From assembly GCF_964199755.1 (NCBI RefSeq), contig NC_133906.1:15907378-15971377 (forward strand): a DNA stretch of 64,000 bases. Reading direction: 5' to 3'. Position numbers and translations under genes: made by a program. Of this stretch, positions 1 through 13,111 are shown piece after piece. The number at the start of each line of letters is the position of its first letter. The first letter of the stretch is position 1. Source of the DNA: Larus michahellis (taxonomy: Eukaryota; Chordata; Aves; Charadriiformes; Laridae). The notes below the pieces were generated by a model. The model had not been told where the DNA came from, ran no database searches, and saw only the letters and a program-made list of their open reading frames with translations.

Positions 1-3000
1 TGGCATCCATTTTTAAAATTAAGCAAAGTGACTAATGAAGTTAAGAAACTCATTCTTTAGAAGATCAAAGCCATAAAATTCTGTTAATTCCCTTGAGACA
101 AAACTATGAATTATAGTTAAGAGATTTTTCCTTGTAACTTTTTGTTTCATTTTAAAACTCTCTAATTGTTCCCCAAGATGGTCTTCCTTTGTATTTCGCT
201 GTAAACAAATTCACTGAAGTGTTGGGAACCTTAAAACACCTCTAGGACAAAACATATCGTACGTTCTTCTTGACATATATTCTTTATAAGAACCAAAAAG
301 TAACACCCTACTCCTCCTTAATAAAACCCAGCACAGGCTGTTTGCTTTAACAGAGAGCTCTGCTGGCGTTAGAGTACACAGAATCCACGTTCGTAGAAAG
401 AGGGGGATAAATCTTGGTAATTTTGTTTAGCGTTTATACTTCTGGTCTGCTCCGCTCTGAGCTGCCTCGGTCTTCTCTTTTTGTGGTTCGAGACTCTGCT
501 GAATGTTTATAGAGTAAATCTCAGCTGAATTTCTTAAAATCAGCCTTCCCAAGTCTTGTTTTTTTGTATTCCCATCCATTTTAGGGGGATCCTGGAGAGT
601 AGGGAGGGCTGGAGATGTTTGGCTGTTGAACCTTGGGAGCGCAGATGCCTTGTGTGCACAGGCAGTGATAACTGTGTGGTTGTGACACAAAGAAATTCAA
701 CGGTAGTTTTTATTTAGCTTTAACTGGCGTTTTTCACTCTTCCAGTGCCAGATTGTTCCACTGTCATTGCTGTGCCCTGCCTAGTATCGCTTTGGGCTGC
801 AATATCGCAGATCTATGTGGTACCCACTCTGCAGCCTGGAGGTGCACATCACTTCAATTACTGACAAATTTCCATAGAAGTATTTTTCCCTTTGATATTT
901 TTGAAAAACCTTGTAGGATGAAAATGTTGCGTCAATATTTTTAATGGTTATTTAGAGAGCAAAGTGTTTGGACATGCTTGAAAATATCGCTGGGCACCTA
1001 TTTGCATGTGTAGGTGCTTAAATATCTGAGAAAAAACAACCATCTGCTGTCTCTGGACTCAGATCCTCAGAAAATTTGTAGATTACTGAAACGAAGGGAA
1101 TTTAGGCACATACATTTCTTTTGATGATTTGTTCAACTTTTAATGTCTCTATCTCGAATGTGTGGAGGAAGAATATACAAAAGACTTCGAAAGGCTCTGG
1201 TAGCTTTGTACTGTCTGGGTGTGTTTTGCAGATAATGTTACAGAAGATTAGCAGGAAAAAAACCCATATATTTCTTACCAGTATTCTGCCCTCCACTTTT
1301 AACATACATTTGAGCTCTTACTTTATAAAATAAATAATTGCTTACCTAGTGCCTAAGTAGTATTGCTGATTACTTCTGAGTCAATTAATTTCTGAAATAA
1401 TTTTTAGCTCCCTCAAGCTGCTTGTCAGAGATTTATTTTTTTTTTCTTCCAGCATCTTCTAATAGAATTTCTGATTTGGTCATTCAAATTCTGCGAAACT
1501 CCTGGGTTGGCTATAAGAGAGGATTTGGCCTCAGTGTGCTGGAATACAAACCTTTTTGATGTTGGAGTCCTGCTTTATGCATGCCTTTACTTGGTGCAGA
1601 AGACAAAAACATTAGTACCCCGATGCAGAACGTTTCTTGTCTGTGCATTGTGTCATTGGGGAAAAACCCACTCCTAAACCTATTAGTTGTTCCAGCTTCT
1701 ACAGGGGGAAGCCTGGGACAGGTAATTAGTAAAATTATATTAATTTCAGTGGTGGGTCTTTAAATATAGGACAATGTATTGATTCTGAACCTGTTACATG
1801 ACCATTTTCCTGCAGTGTTGGTGGTATTTACTGCCAAAATTAATTAGAGACTCATTGATGCTGGGCCAATTCCCTGACTTGCACATTGTCAATCAGGTAG
1901 AAATCCAAATGTTCGCCCACTCTCTAAACCATTTTCTTTCTCTCTGACACCATCAGAAGCACATGACACATCTTGTGGATCGTGTGGAAGAAAATCAGAT
2001 ATTCTTTTCTTTTCACTCCGATGGAAAAAAAAAAAAGCCCCATGATTCTCAACTGTATAATCGTTTCCTATAAAATAAATTACTTTATCTGTCTTAATAC
2101 TGTCACACTTCTGTTCTCCAGTGATCTACTCCTTCCATCTGTGTGCATAACTGTAATCTTTTCTACACCTACTCTATGTACTCTCAAGTGTCAAAATCCA
2201 GCCTCAATCATTCCTGTCATTAGTCTCTTGTTCCTGACAGGATAGCGGGCAAAGCATCACGCTCCTCAGACCTCTTCAAATGATTTCTGGGCTCACTTTG
2301 TGGCGTTTATGAGAGCTATCGGAGATATGATGTGACTGAGTTTTGTTTTGGGTTTTGTCACCTAAAATTTTCTACTTATTACTCTTGAAAAGACCGGGTA
2401 GTTTTATTGCTGTGTGTGTCTTGTCTCCATCATGACTGCTGCTGCAGCTAAGCATAACTTGAGGAGATATCCACATTACCCAAATCCCGTGAAAGTTGAC
2501 TTGCTGTTTCTTATTGAGTAATTCTGTGTGACTCATGCTTTGTTCTCTGATATAATTTTTTACACTCATTTGCAGAATATTGTTCAGGCAATTGAGCTTA
2601 CTTACCCAAATCACCGTCTTTTGTAGCGAGACAGTGCAATCACTTTCCCCTTTCCCAAAGCCTTCACAAGAACAATGGGGTGGCCCATAAATGACGACCA
2701 TCTTGTTTTCCTTAAAATACAGATTATACTTGGCTAAACGAAATAACTGCAGGAAAAAAGAAACCCTCTTGGAAGCTATGCATCTTCATACTTTAATGTG
2801 ACGACGTGACTCTCCTGCTGAGCCGTGACCTACTTTGCTCACAAAATGCTCTCATTACCTTCCCCCAAACACGAGACTGTTGGAGCCTCAGGAATTCTTC
2901 ACCTCGGGATCTGAAGTGTCAATCACTAATGAACGGTCCTGCAATGGTTTCCTCATGAATCGCTCTGTCGGGCACTGCGCTGCTTATCGCGTCTCGTGTA

Positions 3001-6000
3001 AATAACCCCTCTTCTCCTGCGGTTGCTGTTTGTATAATTTCTTGTCTCCGTTCCAGATTCCATCTTGCCCTCAGCATCTACCCCTCAAATTCAGAGCTGG
3101 ATGAATTTTGCCATCTCGTGAGAGAATTTGATACTTTTTTGGACCAATTTTTTCTATCCGCTCAATTAAAATGTTTTGCTCTGCTAGTTCAAAACATTTC
3201 CCCCCTTTTTTTTTTTCTTTCCTTTTTTATTGTTGAAAAGGAATCCTTTTCCCCAACCCAATACATTTTGTGCATCAAAACTTGGTAGGATGCCTGCTGA
3301 CGGAGAAACAGGAGACAAGAGATTAAGCATCAACAGCCGTGGGAATGACCTACAACATATGGGACGTTTGGTAATTATCCAGTCTACATTACGTAACACA
3401 CAAAATCATGCAGCTCTGCTAAAACATGTAAGGAGAGAGAAGGAAAAGGATGGCAAGTGACTGCTCCCAAAGATAAAGGTCCTTAACACTTCACTCATAT
3501 TTTTTGGCTCTTCAACAAAAGCCTAAAATCTGCTTGTTGGATTCAAGTTTGTCGCATTGCAAAGGCTTGGCTTTGAAAGATGTTAATTGACAAAAGAGGA
3601 CATGTTTGAAAGATAAATATCCGCAGCTACGAATGATTTGCAAATGTGTGACTGCAGGGACTGGCTGTAAAAGGAAACCTGTGCTGGCCTAAGTCTGCCC
3701 CTGTTGGAGTCAGGGGAAAATTTCTGATGCGTGTCAGGAGACCGAAGGGTAAGCTGTGGACTTTCAAAAATCCTCCCACTCTCAATGTGTGGTATTTTAT
3801 GTCCAAATGAGGCGGACACTTGTGCTTCCAGAGGGGTGAAGTCATCAGAGTAGAGCAAACTTACAGCAAGGAGATCTCTAAGGTTGCGTACAGAATAGAT
3901 CTCTTGGTAATGAAAAATTGGGACGTTCTGTCCTACCAACGTCAATGTTGAGTTGGATACTACAATACAGTGAAGGGGATGGGGCAAGTCTGCAGAAGAC
4001 CCAACATGTGGCTGTTTCCGCTGTCACGGTTTTGTTCAGAATTTATTTTTAAAGACCCTGATGGTTGCTGTCCTGTCTTGGAAACCTGCTCTGCAGCCCT
4101 CAAACACATATTCAAATTCTTGTCTTAGTTAAGCGTCACAGCACTCGTGTAACGACTTGAGTTTGTCTATCAGGTTGTGCGTTTGCAACTCACAACCAAA
4201 GGTCCTGATCACGGCACTCCATCCACAAGGAAATGGGGCTCCTCGAGAGGACAGCTCAGCAGACCTGTGGGGAACCTCTTGCCTGGAGTCTCGGCACCTG
4301 CCTTGGTGCTAGGGGAAATGACTGAAGTTGGGGGAAAGACTATCCACTCCTGTGATTTCTACAGGGAATTGTTTTCCCCAAAATGTCTTAATGTTGTTGA
4401 ACCTAGTAATGCATTGGAAAAGCAGCTTGCATGCGTAGTGATTTAAGGACCCTGAGTTAATTTACAAACTCCTTCTGGGAGCTGGTCCAGTGTGTAATTT
4501 CCTCCTTGAATGTAACTTTGAACTACATTAAAGAGTCTTATTTCACATTTATCAGATTGAAATTTGGATACCACTATATCGTTGGGAAGTAGAACTATTG
4601 TATAATAATATATACCATTATTTTTTAAAACTTCTCTCTTTCTACAGAAGATGTGTACAGAAGTGGCAGGGTGAAGGTCAAGGTATTTATAAACCATGTG
4701 TTTCACAATACAAATTCACAGCCCAAATGATCAGTCCTGGAGTATTCTGCTACAGTAAGGTATAACCTTCCATGTTTTGAATGCTCAGAAGTCACCCTTT
4801 GCAATAATTCTCAGACTCTTTACTTAGCACTTATGAATGCATTTTGTATTATGCTTTGCCTGCTTCTGATATCGCTTTACTTGGATTTACAGAACTCATC
4901 CTTGCATACAGAAAGAAGCTGCCTGCACTCTATCTTCTAGGAATAAAAGGCTGTAATCTGCTGTACTTGGGTTAATAAATATTTTATTATTCACAGTTTC
5001 AAATATTCTCCTGGTGAATCTCAGCAGCTGTGCTTTCTGAAAATAATGCCTGATTGAAGGATGAAAATTGTCCTCCAGGTTATGAGAAACAAACACATCC
5101 CAGCACTGCCCTTCCTCAAGAAACCCCCAAACAATTGCTGAAGCGTTGCTGTATTTTTTCTCTCACTGCGGTGTACTTCTACCCATTGCCACACATTGTA
5201 TTGAGAGAACTTTATTTTTAAGAAATAAGCGACATGTAATAAATAAGTCTTCTCCGAGCTTGCAGGAGCCTCAGCGTCTTCCATGGCAGCCGAGCCAAAT
5301 GGTGACATCCTGTGCTGTTCTCACCAAGCACTAATACGGAGCTCCTCAACTCAGGAGGTAACTCTGCGGCACTGTGGTGGAGGGACGATAACCAGATCCC
5401 TCTTGGTCCCACTGCTCTGGGCTTCCCAGAGTCAGCTGTGAGGGGTGAGAGAGGCTGCAAGAGGAGGAGGGTGGGGGGTAGACAAGGAACTTGTTCCTAG
5501 CACCATCCAGGGCCATCTTGGCCCAGAGATGCTCAAGAAAATAGTTCATCGAACACCCAGTTGGCTGGGTTAAAAAATCTGGTGTGGTACGCAGACAAAA
5601 ATCCCAGGAGGACACTGGGTTATAGCTCAAACCACAATCTGGAGTTCATTTATCAATAGTGGGTCAGGCGCTGCTTCCCTTCCTCGTTTCGAGCTGTTCC
5701 TTACTCTGCAGTCGAGTTCATTGATTTCACCAGGGCTACTCAGGCTCCTAATACAAACCGTTGTAAGCGAGGGTGAGAGAATTGTACCCTAATCCCTAAT
5801 TTATGTTTCAGTCCTCTTTGTCCGTCCCCAAAAATTTTGATGCTCTCTACCCAGAGTGAAAAAGTGAATTATGTCAAAGATCTTGGGCTTAGCGAAAAGG
5901 CTTGAGTTGCTCTTTAAAAAAAAAAAAATAATTGTAAAACTACTTCTCAAAATGCTGCAGTTTCACTTTTCGGATATGCAATTTTCATTCTATTGAATTT

Positions 6001-7312
6001 TTTGACATATGGTTATATAAAGCATCTAATAGCAAACTCTATCCATTTACACCTTCCAGAAGGCAGTAACTTCAGGAGTTAATGCAGAATTATTTTTAGC
6101 ATGTATTCAAGTTTATTCATGCTGAAAGGTGGTACTTATCTTTTGTAATTTTAGAGTAGTTATTTGAATAAAAACACGAGTATAGTTCCCTTTTAACTGC
6201 CATCTGACATTTGGGAGCTGGTTAAAACCTCTCCCAAGATGCGAAAATCTCAGCATTTTTTTTTGTTGCAACATCTCTGTGGTACACAAAATACCTGTGT
6301 ATGTGCTTGGACCTACGTCTGTAAATGCATAAAATATAAGTGATCTCCTATATGCTGAGAGAATACTATACCGTAAACAATGAAATTATCCATCAGCCGG
6401 AAGAAAGTGCAACTTTCAGTGTTCTTTGTAGGAAAAGCTTGTTGAAGTTCAATTACCCTTTTGAGTCCAAATTCCTTATTAAACTGTCACCAGAGAGGCT
6501 GTTAGATAAAAATCTGTGGCTGAGTATTTTCCCTAGAGCTGGGTAAATATTTCTGTTAGCCAAGTAACTGAGCCCTTTTTCAGTTCATAGACTACCAGTG
6601 CAGAGGTTGCAAGTTTCTCATGTTTTGGGGTCACCGTTTAGAGAAGCCTTATGCTGTTCTTTCTACCCTCTAATGGAATAGTGAAAAACAAGGGGTCTGC
6701 AAAATCAGCGTGTAATTTTGGTGGAAGGAGTTTAACTGTTTGGCCAACAGGACACGCAGGGATTTGGCTGGGACAGGCTAACACGGAGGCAACAGCAAAA
6801 GGTCAGCAAAATGTATTTTGCAAAATTTCCTTTGTACTGAGTTAGATTTACAAGAAGGGGAATATAAACCTCTCATTTAGAGATAACTGTGGGTCTGACA
6901 CTGGAAAAAAGCTATGCAGTAAAAATAATAAGTGAGTCATGATGATAATGAGGATATAGTTATGCAATACTGAGTTATCCTTATTTCCTTTGCAGAAAAT
7001 GCACGATTGTACATTTTGATATTCAAGATAATCTGGGTTGCTCCTACTTTTGGGCCTGTATTGATACCTCTGTGCAGTACCATCTTGCAGAAGAAAATAT
7101 ACCAAAATTCACAGAATAGTGACTCTCCCAGTCTCTTTCACAGTCAAACATGCCATAAAAGTATTTGTACTACTGGGTTCATCGACAGTAATGTTCAAAG
7201 AGGCATTTTACGATGTGTTTCTTCTCCTCGTCTATCTTTCTATTCAGTGCGTTTTGAAAGCGTTTTCCAGCTCGTGAGTCCTAACGAACCAGCCCTGTAT
7301 GTGCTTGTTTCA
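1..7312. other. Intergenic sequence, nothing recognised
   Basis: The stretch is AT-rich single-copy-looking DNA. Short homopolymer runs are present, such as A at 2028-2038 and T around 3205-3217. The open frames, up to 134 codons at 3583-3987 on the minus strand, have no domain I know and no supporting splice pattern I could follow. I looked for SMAD5 MH1 or MH2 words in the translations supplied and saw none. Confidence 0.6.
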
Positions 7313-7390
7313 TAGAATCAATCATAGATTGAATACCAGGCTGGAAGGGACATCAAGGATCAAGGAAAGGGACCGCTAGGATCGTGTTTC
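7313..7390 (-). mobile_element. Probable CR1 fragment, reverse orientation
   Basis: TCATAGAATCAATCATAGAT followed by 'caggctggaagggacatcaa' and GGATCA is the reverse complement of the usual CR1 end (GATCC...TCCCTTCCAGCCTG...ATTCTATGA). Similarity fades within about 80 bases, so the inner border is uncertain. Confidence 0.65.
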
Positions 7391-10300
7391 CTCAGCAATA
7401 AACTCTCCTAACTCCCAAGCAGCGTTTGGCGGTCGAAATCGTGTAGCTGCTGCACATCAGTGGAAAGCAGATTCACAGCAATTCCTCGTGATGTGACCAA
7501 TTCACGGGAACAGGAAAGTGCGTCGAGTGACCAGTATTTGTATTTGACTCTCCCCTTGCAGCAGCTGGGAGGTTTAAGAGATCATTACTGCGAGCACGCG
7601 CTATTTTCTTAGACCGTTGACTGTGCATGGTGTCGGGGCGGTCGCGGCAGAGCTGGCCGCTCCGATGGAGGAGGTTGGACCCCAGGTCTGCCCAGCTCCT
7701 TCCCGAGGGCTGTACCTGCTTCTCCGGCAGTATCCCAGCTCCTACGCGTGCCTTCAGGCCTCCCCTGCAGCTGCTCTGACTCCCAGCAGATGAGAGGCAG
7801 AGCAGGTGTCTCCTTCAGCATCCATAAAACCCCAAACAGGCCTTGCTCCGGCTGGGACGGCCAGGCTGAGCCCGTGCCGGCTGCAGCCTTTGGTGTCAGG
7901 GCAGAGGGAGGGGAGCTCATAAATTCGTTCAGATGTGCTGCTAATTTTCCTGCCAAGAGTGTGTATCTTTTCCTAATCCTTCGCCTGAATGGAATATTTC
8001 CATGACTTGTTAATGGGGCTAATTCCAGAAGACTGTAAAGAGGTCCCAGGCTGAGTGAGCTATCATAATTCACGGGGATGAGACTCAGCAGCGCACATGG
8101 ATGCAAAGAAAACTGAAGTAGTATATCCTCTTTCTCTCAGTTACGGGTATTTTCTCTTGAGTTTGGAATTTTCTTAGTGAGAAGAAGCTGCAAGAGATGC
8201 TCCCTCCCTCTTAGCACTGCTGCTGAGTAAGAAATAAACTTTGGAAAAACTGTTATTTAAATGAAGGAACCATTTTATGTGTGCAGTTCCCAGGGGTCCT
8301 GTGGGAGCTGTCGTGCTTTGCTTACCTTAATTTCAGTGTTATTTGGACTGTGGTTAATGTACTTAACTCTAAGCAGGTTACTGTTTTCTATTTACCATGT
8401 ATTCTAGCTAAACTCCTTATCTTCAACTTCTTGAGAAACTGGGGGCTTCCTTACTGCAAAGCTCTTATCAAAGGCACTCCTGAGGAGTCAGTTCAGGTAA
8501 TGTTTTTTTGCTTTGGTTTGTTGTTTTCACAGGCAAATATTTCCCCCTCAATATTATCACAAGAGTCCGTGTGAGCTCTCCCTGATCAGCGTCAGACATG
8601 GACCCTCCAAGATCTCCCATCGCTCCTGTCCCATCCCAGCTCCTGCTGCAGGTAAACTACATGTCTCTGTCTAACCCTTTTTAGAAACATTTATCATAAG
8701 GCTCGTGAGATGCTAGACTGGATCCTGCCGGCTTTGTTACCATCTCTAACACCCCTCTGACCTACGGCTCATTTGGAGAGTGGCAAGTTGTACCTGGAAG
8801 TGTCAGTACGCAGCCCTCCAGGTATGGCAGGGATGTGATTTATCAAGGACACTTGGACAAACAGAAAAAGCCCTCCGTGCATAGCTGTTTTATCCCTGTG
8901 GCGAAGTCAGGACAAGTGATCCCCTGGCTATGGAGAGAAATTAGGCCATATTTCTTCAGCTCCTTTGGAAATACCCACAGGTATGGTGGGACCCTTGAGT
9001 ATGATAAACCTCTCCCTCTCCTGATGTGATAAGAAAGTTGCTTTTATTCTGCTTTTCTTCACGGGGAAGGGGCCAGTGCCATCTCTCCTGCCCCTTTACT
9101 GTTCAAAGACGCATTCTTATCCCCAGCGGGAAAGCTTGTCCACATAAAGGTCCATATATTGCAGTCTCTGTCACTGGTCCAGCCTCACCGCGCTAGTTTG
9201 TGTACACCAAGAGCAGAGAAACATCCCAGTTATCTGAATAGCTGCACTTCTGATCCCTCCTCGAGGGGATCTCATCTCATTTCACCCCACGTACGCACCC
9301 GTGGCCCTTGCTGAAAGCCCCGCAGTGCCTGCGCCTCGGCTCCTCCAGCCGGAGCAGCAGAGCTAAGCAGAAACCAAAGCATTATTCATTTACCCCTGGG
9401 CCCTCCTCATTTTGCTAATCTCTTCATTGAATGAGTAATTGATAAATTGAGGCCATCTCCTTTCTTCCCTTCCCACCTGCACCCTGCCTCTCCCTCAAGG
9501 GCTGCGTCACTGTTCCTGCATCGCTGCTCACCGCAATTGCTCCGCTCCCACCGCTGGTCTCTGCGTTCAGTTTTTCTGCGTTTCTGAAGCAGAGTGTTGA
9601 GAGGAATTACCTAAATCTGGAGAAACACCACCATGAATCAGACCCATTAGCTCCCTGATGTTTTATTCTTTTATTCCTGTCTTTAAATATATTTGGTGGG
9701 AAGTGACATGGTGAGGCAGATCCAAAAAAGTCGATATCGAAACTCCCACAGCTAAAGCCCTGGTGCAACACGTGGGTTAACGTACACACCAGGAAACAGG
9801 CTCCTGTCTGCCCCATCGGCTCCTTGCTGCTGACAATTTTAAGTCTGCCAGGAGTGAAAGCAAGGCAGGAGCTTGTCCCTGGCCCTGTTACAAACATGTC
9901 AATACCAAAATTCATGTTTTTGTCTTGGGAGGGCTCCAAGCACGTGGCATCCGCAGGAACTGCTGGCAGCAGGTGGATGGCGGCGCTCTCTCGGGCTCTG
10001 GAGAGCTACATTACATGTTGCTTTGTTTTTGAGCTTCAAGAAAGCCGGAGCATAACCCAGCTTCTGCTTTTGCAGTGAAAATGATAGGAAGCTCCTGGCA
10101 GCAGTGCCAGGATGTTTCTAAATTGTCTCTTCCTCCCTCTGCCTTTCGAGTCTCGTGAGAAATGAATTGGTGTAATTTGTTTGTGAGTTAACATAAGGTG
10201 GCTATAGAGCTATGAAAGGTCTTTGCCAGGCTTAGCCCATTTACAACTTGTGAGAAAGTAATTTAATTAGTGGGAAACACTTCTACTAAGTGCATGCAAA

Positions 10301-10770
10301 GACTATTAGCTAGGATCATATTCCAGGCTCTGCGGCAGCCCTGGAGAGCCCAGTTTGGGGGAATATGGGATGAAGGGCTGTGGTGGGTGATGTGTCAGAT
10401 CCTCCCTCAGATACATCAGGGAGATTCCTGCTCCCTAATCTGGTGTCTGGTACGTCTGACACAGCTCTGGATTTCAAAGGTCAAGGTGAGAACTGATTTT
10501 TATCAGTCTTTACAGCAGCATCCGCACCGCCCTACAGGGATGACCTGCAAGGCTGGGCTGATGGCCAAATTGCGTGTTTTGGCTTGTCCAAGGGTGAACG
10601 GAGTCGGTCGAGGGGTGGCCCTGGCTGGAGGGGAGGGGGCTCTGCGGTTTGGGCTGGTCTCCTTGGCTCCAGCCGGTCTGGGTTCACAGGGGCCACTTGC
10701 TCACGACTCACCCAGCACCACGGCAGCTCGGGTTGTGCTGAGCTGCTGGGGGGCGGCGGGCGCCTGGCTC

Positions 10771-10814
10771 CCTGGGACCCCCCCCCCAGCTCCCCGGGAC
10801 CCCCCTGGCTCCCC
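10771..10814. repeat. C-rich / G-rich tract with runs of 10 and 6
   Basis: The plus strand has C runs of 10 (10778-10787) and 6 (10800-10805) with CCCC and CCC runs around them, within an imperfect repeat of CTCCC(C/T)GGGACCCCC. On the minus strand this gives five closely spaced G runs, a pattern that can form a G-quadruplex. Confidence 0.7.
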
Positions 10815-12211
10815 GCCTCACCCGATCCCCTCCTGCCTCTCACCCGCATCCAAGGCAGGACACAGAGGGGATGTGTTAGGAAGGACCTGAAAGCAGCAAA
10901 ACATCTCTTCTGCAATCCATTTCAGGTAGCGATTTATTTTTTTTCCTCTATAAAGGACCCAAACACCTCAGAAGTTTTAGGGAAAATATTGCTGATCAGA
11001 GTATTCACATGCCTCTCTGCTAAACTAAGAAAAATGGGGAAAAAAATCCCAGCTCTTGGAGTTTTTTTTCTGTCTCTGTGTCTGGCTTTATTTATGCAAT
11101 CCATCAAGAGGTATCTCACAACAACATTATTTAAGCTGAAATAGAAGACTCACTATTACTCTTGAAAATTCATAAGATAAACAGATTTGGACATTTAATT
11201 TTTTTGTAGCGAGTGGAAGAGTAAATTACTGAACAAACATTGTGCAGAAAATATTTAAGCAAAGGAGAAATCGGTGTTCTTTGTATGGGATCTTATACCA
11301 GGACCATATATTTTGCATGTTCTGTTTATTTTTGTATTGGGTAAGATGAAGTGTGCAGTTTGTATTGTTTGCTTAGGGAATAATTTAAACATAGCTAAGG
11401 ACGGAGCATCTGTCGAAGAACTCTTCAGTCAGTAAACAGTATAAGATATATTTTTATTAAACATACCCCAACCCTTTCCCTTTACATCCCCACTGCTGAG
11501 AACAGCAGGCGCATGAATTATCTTCAGCAGAAGGCAGCAGGCTTTGCTGTGCAGGAAGAAATGGCTGCTTTGTTTCAGAGCTACGCATGCATCTAAATGA
11601 TTAGCTCTGCGAAGAAAAGAAATGAGGGGTAGAGCTAAAGCAGCTGGGTCCCAGAAAAAAATAATGCATGTCAAATAAGCGAATGCCTGAGGTGCCATCC
11701 TCCAAAGAAAGCAAAAGTGGGACTGGCCTGGTGGATAATAGGTTTTCCATTAGTGTCCCCAGGCCCAGCGCTTCACTGGGCTGATGTCGGCAGACCAACG
11801 ATGCCGGTACCAAAAGGGTTAACATGTCTCCTTGAGAGATGTGCCATGTGCCACTATCAGCTGAAATCCAGGAGCGGTAAATGCCAACAGACACCATGCA
11901 GGACAAGGTATTCCCCAAGGGGGACACACGGAAGAAACTCGGGAAACACAGCCAGGTCTGGTATAAAAGGGCCACCTGGGGCTGTTGGGACTTTGCCCGC
12001 TGCATCCGACAGCGCTCAGGGCTGCCTCCCCCGGCCCTGCCCTCACCCCCCCTCCAGCACTGGTGGTTGTTGTGCCAGAAAACACCCTGGTATCCGGGAT
12101 AAATCAGACACTGTGGTTATGGTTTTAAAAATCCCTTCTTTGAAATCTTGTTGAGAAATTCTGTTTAAAAAAGGTAGGTAAACCTGGTAGAGGTGAGCAT
12201 ACTACTTCTGA

Positions 12212-12230
12212 TTTTTTTTTTTTTTTTTTT
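12212..12230. repeat. Poly-T run (19 bases)
   Basis: A plain homopolymer in intergenic DNA. No retroposon body is seen next to it. Confidence 0.9.
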
Positions 12231-13088
12231 AATTTTCATAGCTTGTGTTAAAAAAACCATGCTCGTATGCGTGTTATTCAAGTGGATGCATGATGTGGAC
12301 CGTGGAGAAGTTTTGCCTCTTTCCTTGTTTTGCTCCCCCTTCCCTCCCTTGATTTGTCTGCGTCTCGCCCACTTCTGACCCGCAGTGATGAGATCCTAGG
12401 GCGAGCTGCGGCTTCTAGCTACTGCTACCGTGCAAATAGTAAATGATAAGACATAGTCAAAAAATATTTACATGTACAGCAGAGCTATTTTGATTATTTC
12501 TAATGATGCATGCGGAACTCTCAAGTTTGGGTACCGGTTAATTAATTGCGCTCTTCATTTGGTCTAATGGGAACCGCGGTACAAACAAGGGAGATGAGGC
12601 TGGGACTGAGCAGCCCTTGCTGGGAACCAAATATGGAACAGCAGATGCCAGAGATTTTGCTGAGAGATTGGATTTGATTAACTCTTCTGTATTGTGAGTG
12701 CTCGAAATCTGGGAGCTGGGTGGGCCAGACTGAAGAAGAGAGGTGGCAGATGGGACGAGGGAAAGACAATTCATGGAAATATAAGGAAGCAGCTTTGTAT
12801 TAGTTCCTGCTGCGTGTTTTGAAAGGTGCGGAGTGAAGATGGAAGTAGCAGGAGGTGGTGCAGGTGGGACGAGGACTGAGGGCCTTGCGAGCTAAAACCC
12901 GAGATGACAATCTCGGGGTGTGAAAGTCCTCGGCCCCTCCACAGCAGAGGAAGCAGAAGGGGTGTTGCGAGGATCATCTCCGGGTTTGGGGCCAATCTGC
13001 CTCTCTGCGGCTCCATATCACGTGTTGGCCTTCCGGAGCACTCGACTGTCCACGTTGCTTACAAAGTTGGGAAGCTAAGCAGCAAAGG

Positions 13089-13111
13089 AAATAAATGAAT
13101 AAATAAATAAA
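13089..13111. repeat. (AAAT)n-like microsatellite
   Basis: AAATAAATGAATAAATAAATAAA, a short tetranucleotide run with one interruption. Confidence 0.85.

Noticed and set aside
7609..8106. 165-codon minus-strand open frame in GC-richer DNA
   Set aside because: Proline/serine/leucine-rich composition with no domain, and a competing plus-strand frame in the same place. Chance is the simplest explanation.
10270..11144. Two overlapping plus-strand frames of 206 and 186 codons and a 127-codon minus-strand frame
   Set aside because: They owe their length to a GC-rich, low-complexity C/G tract with few stop codons. The frames overlap one another and none has a domain.
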